A stretch of 64,000 nucleotides of DNA from Bacteroidota bacterium (GTDB lineage: Bacteria; Bacteroidota; Ignavibacteria; Kapaibacteriales; Kapaibacteriaceae): assembly GCA_018266735.1 (NCBI GenBank), contig JAFDZT010000009.1:1-64000 (forward strand), in the 5' to 3' direction. The position numbers were made by a program, and so were the translations under genes. Position 1 is the stretch's first letter. Each line of letters starts with the position of its first letter. This document shows, piece after piece, positions 34,716-43,601 of this stretch. Under the pieces are notes generated by a model. It saw only the letters and a program-made list of their open reading frames with translations, ran no database searches and had not been told where the DNA came from.

Positions 34716-37700
34716 ATGCAGAATACCAATAAAGCCCTTCATTGGGCCTTCGCCGGCCTGGCATTCATTGTCTCTCTTGCAACGTACTTGATGACGGTGC
34801 AGCCAACGGTTCCCTTCTGGGACTGTGGCGAGTTCACGGCGGCCGCCGTGAATCAACAAGTGCCCCACCCTCCGGGTGCCCCGCTCTTCTTGATGCTTGG
34901 AAAACTCTTCAACCTCTTGCCCTTTGGCGATCCGGGTTGGCGCGTGAATCTTCTCTCCGTCGTGGCCAGTGCGGCAACAGTGATGATCCTGTACTTCATC
35001 ACGGTGAAGGTGATCCGCAACTTCTACCGCGAAGACCTTTCCTCCTTGCCCAATGCCCTTGCCGTCTATGGTGCGGGATTGGTGGCGGCCCTCACGTACA
35101 CGTTCAGCGACACGTTCTGGTTCAATGCCGTGGAGTCGGAAGTGTATGCGGCATCACAGCTCTTCGTGTCGATCATCGTGTTGCTCATGATGATCTGGAA
35201 TGAGAAGGCGGACGAGGCCGGCAATGAGCGGTATCTGTTGTTGATCGCCTACCTGATCGGTCTTGCCATCGGTGTGCACTTGCTGTCGATCCTGACGTTG
35301 TTCTCGATCACACTGCTCGTCTACCTGCGCAAGTACAAGTATTCGCATATGGGCCTCGTGCTCACAGGGGTGATCGGTGTTGCGGCCTTCTGGGTGATCT
35401 ACTCGCTCATCATCATGAAGATGCCAGGCCTGTTGGCAGGGAACTTCTGGAAGGACAGTGCGGCCAAGGAGTATGCCATCTCTGACAGTCCGATCGTCAC
35501 GTTGTTCGGCATTGCGCTGCTGGCCGCCGCTGCCTATGGTGTGTATTACGGACGGAAGACCAACCATGGTGTTCTCTCGCTGTGTTGCTCGGCTTTCTTG
35601 CTGATCGTGATCGGCTACACCACCTACGGACATATCATCGTGCGTGCGAACTCGAACACGCCGATGAACGAGAACAAGCCCGACAATCTTTCGAAGCTCG
35701 TCTCCTATCTCGGTCGTGAACAATACGGCGACGCACCAACATGGCCACGTCGGTATCAGACCGAGGAGCGCTTCATCAAGCATTACCGGGAATACGGTAC
35801 GTGGACGCCACCATCCTACAAGCGCGTGGATCGCTCTGATGGAACGGCCATCAGTCTGCCGGATTTCCGCAAGGTGAACACAGCGGCTGAGCTCAAGTAC
35901 ATGTGGGGCTATCAGATCGACCACATGTATCTGCGATATTTCCTGTGGAACTTCATGGGTCGGTCCAGCGATGTGCAGGACGCACCAGCGTATGGTCCGA
36001 TGACAAAGAAGGCCGTGGTCGAGGCCTTCAATCACAAGAACGGGTATGCTTCGTTGTTCCCTGTGAACTTCTATGCGCTGCCGCTGATCTTTGGTCTTAT
36101 CGGATTGTTCTTCCACTTCTACGCCGACAAGAAGATGGCGTCGATCTACCTCGTCCTCTTCCTGATGACGGGTGTGTTGGCGGCCGTCTCGCAGAACCAG
36201 CAGAACCCGCAACCACGTGAGCGCGATTACTTCTACATCGGTTCCTTCATGGTCTGGTCCATGTGGGCCGGTATGGGTGCCTTTGCCATCCTGCAATGGT
36301 TGCCGAAGCTTCGCGCGAACATCGCCGGTGTGGGACTGGTCCTTGCCGCCTCGCTCATTGCCGTTCCCTACAACATGGCCTCGCAAGGATGGAAGATGCA
36401 CAGTCGTGCCGGCAACTATCTGGCCTTCGATTATGCGTACAACATTCTGCAAAGCGTGGAGAAGGATGCTATCATCTTCACCAACGGTGATAACGACACG
36501 TTCCCTGTTTGGTATCTGCAAGATGTGGCCGGTGTGCGTCGTGATGTTCGCGTCGTGAACCTCTCGCTTGGTCAAACACTGTGGTATATCGAGCAGCTGA
36601 AGAATCAGTCGCCCTACGGTGCAAAGAAGATCCCGCTGTCGTTCACGGATGAGCAGCTCACGTCGGAAGAGGACAGTCCGAAGGCATTGTCCTACACACT
36701 CGGACCAACGGTCGAGGCATCGATCCCGGTCAGTCCCGATATTCTCCGTCAGTTCACCACCGACCCCAACGTGATCAACAGCGGCGTGATGAAGTGGACG
36801 TATAAGGGTCGTCAGATCGGCTCGCGCGAAGGAGAGCCACCACAGTACTTCTTCGGTGTGCAGCACAAGTTGGTGTTCGACATTCTCCAGCAGACCGGCT
36901 TTAAGCGTCCGGTCTACTTCAGCACGTCGGTCGGCGATCCATCATGGGCCGACGAGTACATCGGTCTCGACAACTATCTCCGCCTCGAGGGCATGGCCTA
37001 TCGCGTCTGCCCGGCACCACAACGTTCGGCCATCGGCGAAACGGTCAACGAGAACGTCATGGACAAGGCACTTATGCAGCCACGGAACGGTGCCGACTTC
37101 GACCAGCAACCAACCTTCGGGATGAAGTTCCGCGGCCTCAACGATCCGAACGTCTACTACGACGATGTGCATCGTGGCTACCTGATGAACTATCGCAACA
37201 TCTACATCAAGTACGCCAACTACTTGTTGTACGAGAAGCAGGACACGGCAAAGGCCATCAAGGTGATGAACGAGATGAACAAGACGATCTCGCTCACGCA
37301 GTTCCCGCTTCCGCTCATGCTGGAGTACAACCTCACGCGATTCTTCGCGTCGGTGAACGCCACCAAGGAAACAGAGGAGATGGCATTGCGCGTTGTCAGC
37401 AGCGCCGAGGCCCTTATCAAGAACCCGGCTCTTCGTGCGTCGGAGCAAGGGCTCGACCGTCAACCGCTTGAGATCATTGCCGCCGAAGCAGCAACGTATG
37501 GTGGTCTCTGGGCAAAGGCCGAGCAGTTCTATCGTTCGTTCGATGCGCAAGGTGGAGATCTGATCATCAAGGGTCGCATTGAACTCCTGGCCGTGGCAAA
37601 GAAGGAACGCGCCGGTGACCTTGAGGGCGCATTGGATGAGGCGATGAAGCTTCAGGCCAAGTATGCCACAGCAAGCGGACCGGACGGACAACAGGTCAAC

Positions 37701-37790
37701 GAAGACATTGCTCGTAAGATCATGGAACTTCAACGCAAGCTCGGTCGCACTCCTGAAACCCCAATGGTGTCGATGGCTCCGATCAAGTAA
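34716..37790 (+). CDS. DUF2723 membrane protein, GT-C glycosyltransferase-like
   Basis: The 1024-residue protein has about a dozen membrane helices in its first 560 residues and a soluble C-terminal half. The N-terminus shows the family signature VPFWDCGEFTAAAVNQQVPHPPGAPLF, where the acidic residues recall the catalytic site of protein O-mannosyltransferases. YSLGREQYGDAP-like and QNPQPRERDYFYIGSF segments are also typical. The last 200 residues are helical, TPR-like. By analogy it would move sugars from lipid carriers to exported proteins, but this is inference. It leads an operon with the rhomboid and MFS genes. Confidence 0.85.
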   Translation: MQNTNKALHWAFAGLAFIVSLATYLMTVQPTVPFWDCGEFTAAAVNQQVPHPPGAPLFLMLGKLFNLLPFGDPGWRVNLLSVVASAATVMILYFITVKVIRNFYREDLSSLPNALAVYGAGLVAALTYTFSDTFWFNAVESEVYAASQLFVSIIVLLMMIWNEKADEAGNERYLLLIAYLIGLAIGVHLLSILTLFSITLLVYLRKYKYSHMGLVLTGVIGVAAFWVIYSLIIMKMPGLLAGNFWKDSAAKEYAISDSPIVTLFGIALLAAAAYGVYYGRKTNHGVLSLCCSAFLLIVIGYTTYGHIIVRANSNTPMNENKPDNLSKLVSYLGREQYGDAPTWPRRYQTEERFIKHYREYGTWTPPSYKRVDRSDGTAISLPDFRKVNTAAELKYMWGYQIDHMYLRYFLWNFMGRSSDVQDAPAYGPMTKKAVVEAFNHKNGYASLFPVNFYALPLIFGLIGLFFHFYADKKMASIYLVLFLMTGVLAAVSQNQQNPQPRERDYFYIGSFMVWSMWAGMGAFAILQWLPKLRANIAGVGLVLAASLIAVPYNMASQGWKMHSRAGNYLAFDYAYNILQSVEKDAIIFTNGDNDTFPVWYLQDVAGVRRDVRVVNLSLGQTLWYIEQLKNQSPYGAKKIPLSFTDEQLTSEEDSPKALSYTLGPTVEASIPVSPDILRQFTTDPNVINSGVMKWTYKGRQIGSREGEPPQYFFGVQHKLVFDILQQTGFKRPVYFSTSVGDPSWADEYIGLDNYLRLEGMAYRVCPAPQRSAIGETVNENVMDKALMQPRNGADFDQQPTFGMKFRGLNDPNVYYDDVHRGYLMNYRNIYIKYANYLLYEKQDTAKAIKVMNEMNKTISLTQFPLPLMLEYNLTRFFASVNATKETEEMALRVVSSAEALIKNPALRASEQGLDRQPLEIIAAEAATYGGLWAKAEQFYRSFDAQGGDLIIKGRIELLAVAKKERAGDLEGALDEAMKLQAKYATASGPDGQQVNEDIARKIMELQRKLGRTPETPMVSMAPIK

Positions 37791-37796
37791 GGGCAC

Positions 37797-38459
37797 ATGC
37801 CGACATTTTCTTTTGCACCTGCAACGTGGACGATCGTGATCATCACTGCGATGATCACGATCGTTGCGTTTAGAGACGTTTCGTTGATGGAGCGGTGGCT
37901 CTTCGTGCCACAACGTGTGCTGCGCGACCGTCAATGGTATCGTCTTCTCACGTCGGGCTTCATCCATGCCGACTACATGCACTTGCTCTTCAACATGGTG
38001 TCGATGCTCTTCATCGCCAGCTATGTGGAGCACGTGCTCGGTGTCGTACGCATGGTGCCGCTCTACGTGGCCGGTATCGTGGTGGGCAACCTTGCCACCA
38101 TGGCCCTTCGTCGACACGAACCATGGATGCGCGCAGTTGGGGCCAGTGGCGGTGTGAGTGCGATGATCGGTGCGCTCATCTGCATGATCCCCGATGCATC
38201 GTTCATGATCTTCCCCGTGCCCATTCCCATCCCGGCATGGATCTACGGCATCCTCTTTCTCGTCGGGTCGATCTTCGGCATGCGTCGCGGCACCGACAAC
38301 ATCGGTCATGAAGCACATGCCGGCGGAATGCTTGTGGGCATTGCTGCCATCGTGATGTATCGACCTCTCATGATCGTCGATCACATCCTCTATGTTGCCC
38401 TTGTGGTGATCGTGCCGACCGTTGTGTGGCTTGTGCTTCGACGTCGGCCATTGGTATGA
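37797..38459 (+). CDS. rhomboid family intramembrane serine protease
   Basis: The 220-residue protein has six or seven membrane helices. The catalytic serine is S117 in VGASGGVSAM and the histidine H174 in EAHAGGMLVG. The HxxxN-type motif H57ADYMHLLFN near helix 2 is also present. It cleaves membrane proteins within the bilayer; the substrate is unknown. It lies 6 bp after the DUF2723 gene and overlaps the MFS start by 4 bp. Confidence 0.92.
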   Translation: MPTFSFAPATWTIVIITAMITIVAFRDVSLMERWLFVPQRVLRDRQWYRLLTSGFIHADYMHLLFNMVSMLFIASYVEHVLGVVRMVPLYVAGIVVGNLATMALRRHEPWMRAVGASGGVSAMIGALICMIPDASFMIFPVPIPIPAWIYGILFLVGSIFGMRRGTDNIGHEAHAGGMLVGIAAIVMYRPLMIVDHILYVALVVIVPTVVWLVLRRRPLV

Positions 38460-39703
38460 CGGCCATTGCCGATCTGTTGCGAACATTGCGCTCGGGTTCT
38501 CCCGAACCGTGGCGCCGAAATCTGGCTGTGCTATGGTTCGCCCAGCTCGTGGCCATGATCGGCATGAGCGCCTGCATTCCGTTCCTTCCGCTCTTCATTC
38601 AGGAGCTTGGTGTTCGCTCCGCCGATGCGCACATGTGGAGTGGCTTCATCACGGCAGCACCGTTCGTGATGAGCGCCTCGCTCACGCCGTTGTGGGGTGT
38701 GTTGGGAGATCGGTACGGACAGAAAAGCATGGTCGTGCGCGGCATCTTCGGTCTGGCCATTGCCATGACGCTCATGGGCTTCAGCGTGAACATCTGGATG
38801 CTCTTCTTCCTGCGCATGTTCCAAGGTGCTGTGAGTGGCTTCGTCGCATCAACGAATGCGTTCGTGAGCGCACAAACTCCCATCGAACATTCCGGCTACG
38901 CCCTTTCCACCTTGCAAACCTCCATCTGGGCGGGCAACATCATCGGTCCACTCGTTGGCGGCGCCATCGCCGATGCTTTCGGCATGCGCACCACCTTCTT
39001 CTTCGTTGGTGCCATGTGCGTGATCTCACTCATCATCATCATCGTTCACGTACACGAAGAGAAGCGGGAAGGCGGCAAGGGGCGGGGAGGGGCATCGCGG
39101 CGCAGTACGCCTATTCGCACGAACATCGGTCTTGTCATCCGACGTCCCGAACTCTCCCGTCCGATCGTACTTCTCTTCGTTTCGCAAACGGCCATCGTCC
39201 TCGTCTCGCCCATCATGCCGTACTACATTCGCGAGCTTGGTGCGCCGCCGGCAGCGTTGGCAACCATTGCGGGATCCATCGTCTCGTTGGTTGGTGTGAT
39301 GAGCATCATCACGGCGCCGTGGTGGGGTCGACGTGCCGACGTGATCGGCTTCGGTCCCACGATGAAGAACGTCACACTCCTCGTTGTCATCGGCATGCTC
39401 CTGCAGAGCATCGTCCCATCGTACGGATGGCTCTATCCGGTGCGCATCCTCATCGGTCTGGGTGTGGGGGCCATCATTCCCATGTTGTATGCAGAGCTCA
39501 CGCGACAAAGTCCCAGCACACGTAAGGGCGGCATGATGGGGTTGGCCTCGAGTGCCACGCTTGTTGGCAATCTGGTGGGTCCGCTTCTCTGCAGTCTCAT
39601 CACGCTCTGGCTCCCGCTCCGATGGGCCTTTGTGGCGAGTGCGCTCCTGATGAGCATCAGCTTGTTGCTCACGCAACGTCGGCGCGTCCCATGCACTGAA
39701 TAG
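38456..39703 (+). CDS. MFS transporter, probable drug efflux
   Basis: The 415 residues form about 12 membrane helices. The MFS loop motif appears as GVLGDRYGQKSMVVRGIFG (about 83-101), and a second half-domain copy as WWGRRADVIGFGPTMKN. The cytoplasmic loop between the halves is basic and glycine-rich. Motif pattern and length suggest a proton-coupled multidrug or metabolite exporter; the substrate is unknown. The start at 38456 overlaps the rhomboid stop (ATGA). Confidence 0.88.
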   Translation: MTAIADLLRTLRSGSPEPWRRNLAVLWFAQLVAMIGMSACIPFLPLFIQELGVRSADAHMWSGFITAAPFVMSASLTPLWGVLGDRYGQKSMVVRGIFGLAIAMTLMGFSVNIWMLFFLRMFQGAVSGFVASTNAFVSAQTPIEHSGYALSTLQTSIWAGNIIGPLVGGAIADAFGMRTTFFFVGAMCVISLIIIIVHVHEEKREGGKGRGGASRRSTPIRTNIGLVIRRPELSRPIVLLFVSQTAIVLVSPIMPYYIRELGAPPAALATIAGSIVSLVGVMSIITAPWWGRRADVIGFGPTMKNVTLLVVIGMLLQSIVPSYGWLYPVRILIGLGVGAIIPMLYAELTRQSPSTRKGGMMGLASSATLVGNLVGPLLCSLITLWLPLRWAFVASALLMSISLLLTQRRRVPCTE

Positions 39704-39734
39704 AAGAAGCCCACGCAATGTCGGTTCCATCCCG

Positions 39735-39742
39735 TATCTTTG
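39735..39742 (+). promoter_or_regulatory. -7 element of the tRNA-Pro promoter
   Basis: TATCTTTG lies 7 nt before the first base of the tRNA and is identical to the -7 box of rpsD. No TTTG is found 20 nt upstream. Confidence 0.55.
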
Positions 39743-39749
39743 TGCCCTA

Positions 39750-39823
39750 CAGCGTGTAGCGCAGCCCGGTAGCGCGCCACTTTGGGGTAGTGGAGGTCGT
39801 GGGTTCGAATCCCGCCACGCTGA
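39750..39823 (+). tRNA. tRNA-Pro (anticodon GGG)
   Basis: A full cloverleaf can be drawn: acceptor stem CAGCGTG / CACGCTG with discriminator A, anticodon stem CCACT / AGTGG enclosing the loop TTGGGGT (anticodon GGG, reads CCC and CCU), and T-loop GGTTCGAATCC. The C1-G72 start is typical of tRNA-Pro. The CCA end is not encoded. Its 3' end is the left border of the phage-like region. Confidence 0.95.
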
Positions 39824-40051
39824 CGTAAGCCGCATCAACACTAGGTTTCAGAATCGCGTGACAGCAGTATGACAGCACGTCGCTGCCATGTTCGCGAACC
39901 GAAATGCACCAATGTTTGCGGTCGTTCGTACTTTGTAATACTCTTGCATTGCGCCTGCGCTACGCAGCTGAGTTTTCAAGAGTAACTGCTCAACTGCATA
40001 CCGATCATCATTGATCAATTGAGCCACTAATGGAGCCGGGGGGCACCAGAA

Positions 40052-40297
40052 ATGTCACACATCATCATTGCCATCACGAAGATTTTCTGCAACATCGGAG
40101 ATGCTTTGCACGGAGAATACGGACACTCGCGCGTCACATCGACTGGAAAGCGTCGTGGCTATAACCGCATTCCCGTGGGAGATATTCCGACCGTGACGGC
40201 AGACCGTAAGAACATGCAAGTGGATTTCCGCCTTGCAACAGAAGACTTGCGGAACGGATACCGTCGTTACGTGGATACGCACTCAGAAAAGGTCTGA
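40052..40297 (+). CDS. small basic protein, unknown
   Basis: The 81-residue product begins with a short hydrophobic stretch (IIIAITKIFCNIG) and continues with a polar, basic region (VTSTGKRRGYNRIP) ending HSEKV. A G-rich sequence precedes the ATG. It is closely followed by the DUF2335 gene. It lies between the tRNA and the tRNA 3' copy. Not recognised. Confidence 0.5.
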   Translation: MSHIIIAITKIFCNIGDALHGEYGHSRVTSTGKRRGYNRIPVGDIPTVTADRKNMQVDFRLATEDLRNGYRRYVDTHSEKV

Positions 40298-40301
40298 GAT
40301 C

Positions 40302-40742
40302 ATGAGTAAACACAAAAGCGCTCAATCCACGCAGCTACAGGTGGGTTCAGATGGTAAGGGTGCGGGTAATGTTCAGCACGTGGTAAACCAGGTAGCTGAA
40401 CACGATGACAATCCGTTTAGTCCGCAAGAACTTGCTGACTACGCTGCGATCGACCCTTCCGTGCTGCCGTTTATGCTGACGTACGCAAAGGACGAGCAGA
40501 AGTATCGTCACTATATTTTCGAGAAGCAGGTCGACAACGAACACGAGGTTGTCGGTAGAGAGGATTCAATCAACCTGCAGGCCCTCTGGCTCGGTTGGAC
40601 TGTTATCATCCTTGCCATGATACTGAGCGTAGTCGTCATCTTCGTAAAGCTTGATACGACGGCCGGCACAATTATGGCTGGTAGTACCATAGTTTCGGCC
40701 GCAGCGATGTTTGTAAATCGTAGCAAGGGCCGTGGTCGTTGA
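40302..40742 (+). CDS. DUF2335-like predicted membrane protein
   Basis: The 146-residue product has a polar N-terminal half and, after about residue 95, two hydrophobic segments (LWLGWTVIILAMILSVVVIFVKL and TIMAGSTIVSAAAMFV). The middle segment with SPQELADYAAIDPSVLPFML and EQKYRHYIFEKQV before the helices resembles DUF2335 proteins, which are small membrane proteins often carried on mobile elements. Role unknown. The stop lies in the copy of the tRNA end. Confidence 0.65.
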   Translation: MSKHKSAQSTQLQVGSDGKGAGNVQHVVNQVAEHDDNPFSPQELADYAAIDPSVLPFMLTYAKDEQKYRHYIFEKQVDNEHEVVGREDSINLQALWLGWTVIILAMILSVVVIFVKLDTTAGTIMAGSTIVSAAAMFVNRSKGRGR

Positions 40743-40767
40743 ATCCTGTCACGCTGACCTAACCATT
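40738..40767 (+). repeat. imperfect copy of the tRNA-Pro 3' end
   Basis: GAATCCTGTCACGCTGACCTAA (from 40741) matches the tRNA 3' end, GAATCC-G-CACGCTGAC-TAA (39807-39827), with three mismatches over 22 positions. It lies 934 bp downstream in the same orientation and overlaps the stop of the DUF2335 gene. It may be an old attachment site or the end of a small insertion. Confidence 0.6.
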
Positions 40768-40849
40768 GGCAAAACTGTAAACATCGTTGCTCAGGGTCCG
40801 ATGGGATGCCAACACCAGTGCGACGTATGCAACGATCGGTGAGGGCACC

Positions 40850-42493
40850 TTGAATCATCTCTACTACGGCGACAACCTCGACATCCTTCGCACATACATT
40901 GCGGACGATTCCGTCGACCTCATCTATCTCGATCCGCCGTTCAACTCAAAGCGCAACTACAACCAGGTGTTCACCGGCAAAGGTGGACAAAAGGCTGCTG
41001 CACAGATCCAAGCGTTTGAGGACACGTGGCGTTGGGACGAGAGTGCCGCACGGGCATACGACGAAGTGGTGATCGAAGGCAACCATGCCGGTGCAGCTTC
41101 GTGCCTCAAGGCCTTTCGTGAGATGTTGGGGACGAACGACATGCTTGCCTATCTATCCATGATGGCCGTGCGACTCGTTGAGCTTCGTCGCGTGCTAAAG
41201 CCTACGGGATCGATTTACTTGCATTGTGATCCGACGATGAGTGCTCATTTGCGGCTAGTACTCGATTCGATTTTTGGCGCTGAGAATTTTCTGAATGAAA
41301 TTGTTTGGAAGAGAACTGGTGCTCATAACTCAGCAATACGGTACGGTCCTGTTCATGATGTGATACTCTACTACTCTCGATCAAAGAGCTACATCTGGAA
41401 TCAGGGCTACGTGGCAAATCAAGAATACGTTGACAAGAGATACACGCAAACTGATCCGCAAGGAAGACGTTTCTATCCGGTTAGCCTTCTAGCTGCAGGT
41501 ACGCGCGCAGGAAGATCAGGCGATGACTGGCGTGGCATCTCGGTTCGCTCCTCTGGTAACCATTGGAGATACACGGTCGACAAGCTCGATGAACTTGATG
41601 AGCAAGGTGATATCTATTGGCCAGCAAATGGAGGCAAGCCTCGTCTGAAAATGTATCTCGAGAATGCCAAGGGACAACTAGTTCAAGATTGGTGGGACGA
41701 TATTCCACCGATCAATTCTCAAGCTGCCGAACGCCTCGGCTATCCAACCCAAAAGCCTGAAGCACTTCTCGAGCGAATCATCAATGCGTCCAGCAACGAA
41801 GGCGATGTCGTCCTCGATCCATTCTGTGGGTGTGGCACCGCTGTGGCTGTCGCACAGAAGCTCAATCGCAAGTGGATCGGCATCGACATCACGCACCTTG
41901 CCGTCAACCTCATTCGCACTCGCCTTGTGGATTCCTTCGGTGATCAGATCCTGAAGACCTTCAAGGTCATTGGTGAACCCACGACACTCGAGGATGCGAT
42001 CGCGCTGGCTCAAACTGACAACGAGAAATACCAGTTCCAGTTTTGGGCACTCGGTCTCGTTGGAGCTCGTCCGGAGGTGTCAGATCAGAAGAAGGGTGCG
42101 GACAAGGGCATCGATGGGAAGCGGTTCTTCTCGGACGAGATGGGTGGTTCGACGAAGTCTATCATCATCAGTGTCAAAGGTGGCTTGACCATCCCGGCCA
42201 ATGCCGTGCGAGATCTCCGTGGCACGATCGAACGAGAGAAGGCCGAGATAGGTGTCCTCATCAGTATCGCAGAGCCAACGAAGAACATGCGCGAGGATGC
42301 TGCTGCAGCGGGCTTCTACACATCTGCATTCGGTACCAAGCATCCGCGACTTCAACTCCTCACGATCGAGCAGCTTCTCGGTGGTAAGGGTATCGATATG
42401 CCTTCGCAGGCGCAGCAACGACGCGACGTTCAGACGATCAAGAAGGCGAAGAAGGATACTACCAACAACTCGCAAGAGCAACTCGGGCTCTAA
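40850..42493 (+). CDS. beta-class DNA methyltransferase with C-terminal nuclease-like domain
   Basis: With the TTG start at 40850 (GAGGG just upstream) the product has 547 residues and starts LNHLYYGDNLDIL, the usual family start; an in-frame TTG at 40787 would add 21 residues. Motif IV DLIYLDPPFNS is near residue 27 and motif I DPFCGCGTAVAVA near 322, the order of beta-class amino-methyltransferases. After about residue 390 a second domain contains GIDGKRFF (near 420) and IIISVKGG (near 443), which resembles the Mrr-like PD-(D/E)XK core. It may be a single-chain restriction-modification enzyme. A good terminator follows. Confidence 0.85.
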   Translation: MNHLYYGDNLDILRTYIADDSVDLIYLDPPFNSKRNYNQVFTGKGGQKAAAQIQAFEDTWRWDESAARAYDEVVIEGNHAGAASCLKAFREMLGTNDMLAYLSMMAVRLVELRRVLKPTGSIYLHCDPTMSAHLRLVLDSIFGAENFLNEIVWKRTGAHNSAIRYGPVHDVILYYSRSKSYIWNQGYVANQEYVDKRYTQTDPQGRRFYPVSLLAAGTRAGRSGDDWRGISVRSSGNHWRYTVDKLDELDEQGDIYWPANGGKPRLKMYLENAKGQLVQDWWDDIPPINSQAAERLGYPTQKPEALLERIINASSNEGDVVLDPFCGCGTAVAVAQKLNRKWIGIDITHLAVNLIRTRLVDSFGDQILKTFKVIGEPTTLEDAIALAQTDNEKYQFQFWALGLVGARPEVSDQKKGADKGIDGKRFFSDEMGGSTKSIIISVKGGLTIPANAVRDLRGTIEREKAEIGVLISIAEPTKNMREDAAAAGFYTSAFGTKHPRLQLLTIEQLLGGKGIDMPSQAQQRRDVQTIKKAKKDTTNNSQEQLGL

Positions 42494-42507
42494 GAGCGAC
42501 AGTTATT

Positions 42508-42539
42508 AAGGCCACCCATCACGCGATGAGTGGCCTTTT
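42508..42539. terminator. terminator, possibly bidirectional
   Basis: A stem of about 11 bp with one mismatch (AAGGCCACCCAT with ATGAGTGGCCTT) and a 6-nt loop is followed by TTTTC. It lies between the methyltransferase gene and a convergent phage gene. Confidence 0.82.
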
Positions 42540-42540
42540 C

Positions 42541-42744
42541 CTATTTCGAGTGGTCGTCTTGATAGAAAAGTCCAGTCATGATCATGTCGCTTAGACCTTG
42601 AACCATAGTCGGTGCTTCGATCCATGAGTGGAAGTGCCAGGCCTTTGCTTCGTTGGAGTTCAACATTGTCTCTATTGCCTTGGTTCGTTCCTTGCGATCC
42701 GTCTTCTGATTACAAGCGACGGTAATCATCTGCCACTTCCTCAT
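42541..42744 (-). CDS. small phage protein, unknown
   Basis: The 67-residue product (MRKWQMITVACNQKTDRKER at the start) has no recognisable motif. It is the last gene of a three- to four-gene leftward unit and overlaps the gene before it by 4 bp (ATGA), which supports expression. Confidence 0.5.
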   Translation of the reverse strand: MRKWQMITVACNQKTDRKERTKAIETMLNSNEAKAWHFHSWIEAPTMVQGLSDMIMTGLFYQDDHSK

Positions 42745-43007
42745 TCAACGTCCTCCTCATAGATGATAGTGATCTCATCGCCAACGGTCAGGTAGAGACC
42801 ATTGACCGGTGTGCCAACGATCCGCAGTTGGCCATCTTCGTGATACGCCTGAAAGTGCATCGCCTTCTCGTCGTTGATACGCTCCATCTCACCGCCGATC
42901 GACACCCTGCCATTGCGGTTCTCGTAGTCCACATTGGGAACGTCGTACAGTCGTTGGTCGGTGTGGTAGATCGTTCTTTTCTCAACGACTTCTCGCCTCT
43001 TTGCCAT
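42741..43007 (-). CDS. small phage protein, unknown
   Basis: The 88-residue product is mostly polar, with beta-type segments toward the end (LRIVGTPVNGLYLTVGDEITIIYEEDVE) that look like a small barrel or sandwich. The start lies 23 bp after the lipoprotein stop and the 3' end overlaps the next gene by 4 bp. Not recognised. Confidence 0.55.
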   Translation of the reverse strand: MAKRREVVEKRTIYHTDQRLYDVPNVDYENRNGRVSIGGEMERINDEKAMHFQAYHEDGQLRIVGTPVNGLYLTVGDEITIIYEEDVE

Positions 43008-43030
43008 GGTGCTCCCAAGATGATCTGTGG

Positions 43031-43573
43031 TTATTTGCGTTCAAGTCCAGCTCGAATCGCCGATCTGATTGCAGCGTTGTAAGATTTGTCATCGTTCACC
43101 ATTGCGGAAACCACGACGTCTGTTAGAACGCCAGCCCCTGCAACGTATGGTGCTCCACTGCCAGGCAGTAGCAACGAAAGGATGATTGAGCCACTTGAGA
43201 TGAGTCGTGATACGTAGTGCTTTGCACCGGTCGCTTCGAAATAGACCGAGCTAGTGCTATCGTGAACCCTGCAGGTCAATCGAGCCGTGTAGATCGACGT
43301 GTGTGCAAGGATCAATTCCCTAGCCTCAAACCCGAGCTGACATTCGCATTCGATTGTTTGCGATGACGAATCGGTCAGTGTTAGTCCTGCGTCCTCGAAT
43401 CCTTGCTTTATTGAGCTCTCGATCACTTCCGGATCTACGGTTCCGATGTAACTGCTGACCTTGAGTGTGTAGCGCGATTGCGCGTTAACGGACCCGCCAA
43501 TCCTGTGCGTTACATAGGAGTGAGTGCCACATGAGCATACCAATGCACATACAAGCAGGAGAACGCTCCGCAT
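43031..43573 (-). CDS. phage-encoded lipoprotein, unknown
   Basis: The 180-residue product has a short lipoprotein signal with lipobox LVCSC, a beta-rich middle (YTLKVSSYIGTVDPEVIESSIKQGFEDAG) and a Gly-rich hydrophobic segment (IILSLLLPGSGAPYVAGAGVL). AGGGGTG precedes the start. As a lipoprotein expressed next to the repressor it may be made in the lysogen and change the cell surface; that is inference. Confidence 0.65.
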   Translation of the reverse strand: MRSVLLLVCALVCSCGTHSYVTHRIGGSVNAQSRYTLKVSSYIGTVDPEVIESSIKQGFEDAGLTLTDSSSQTIECECQLGFEARELILAHTSIYTARLTCRVHDSTSSVYFEATGAKHYVSRLISSGSIILSLLLPGSGAPYVAGAGVLTDVVVSAMVNDDKSYNAAIRSAIRAGLERK

Positions 43574-43601
43574 AAATCACCCCTAAGAAGATCGAATATC
43601 G

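Noticed and set aside
35154..36866. 570-codon frame antisense to the DUF2723 gene
   Set aside because: Very His/Arg/Gln-rich translation, no ribosome site, and the plus-strand gene has strong family motifs.
36942..38486. 514-codon antisense frame over the DUF2723 3' end and rhomboid gene
   Set aside because: It crosses two well-supported plus-strand genes and has shadow-type composition.
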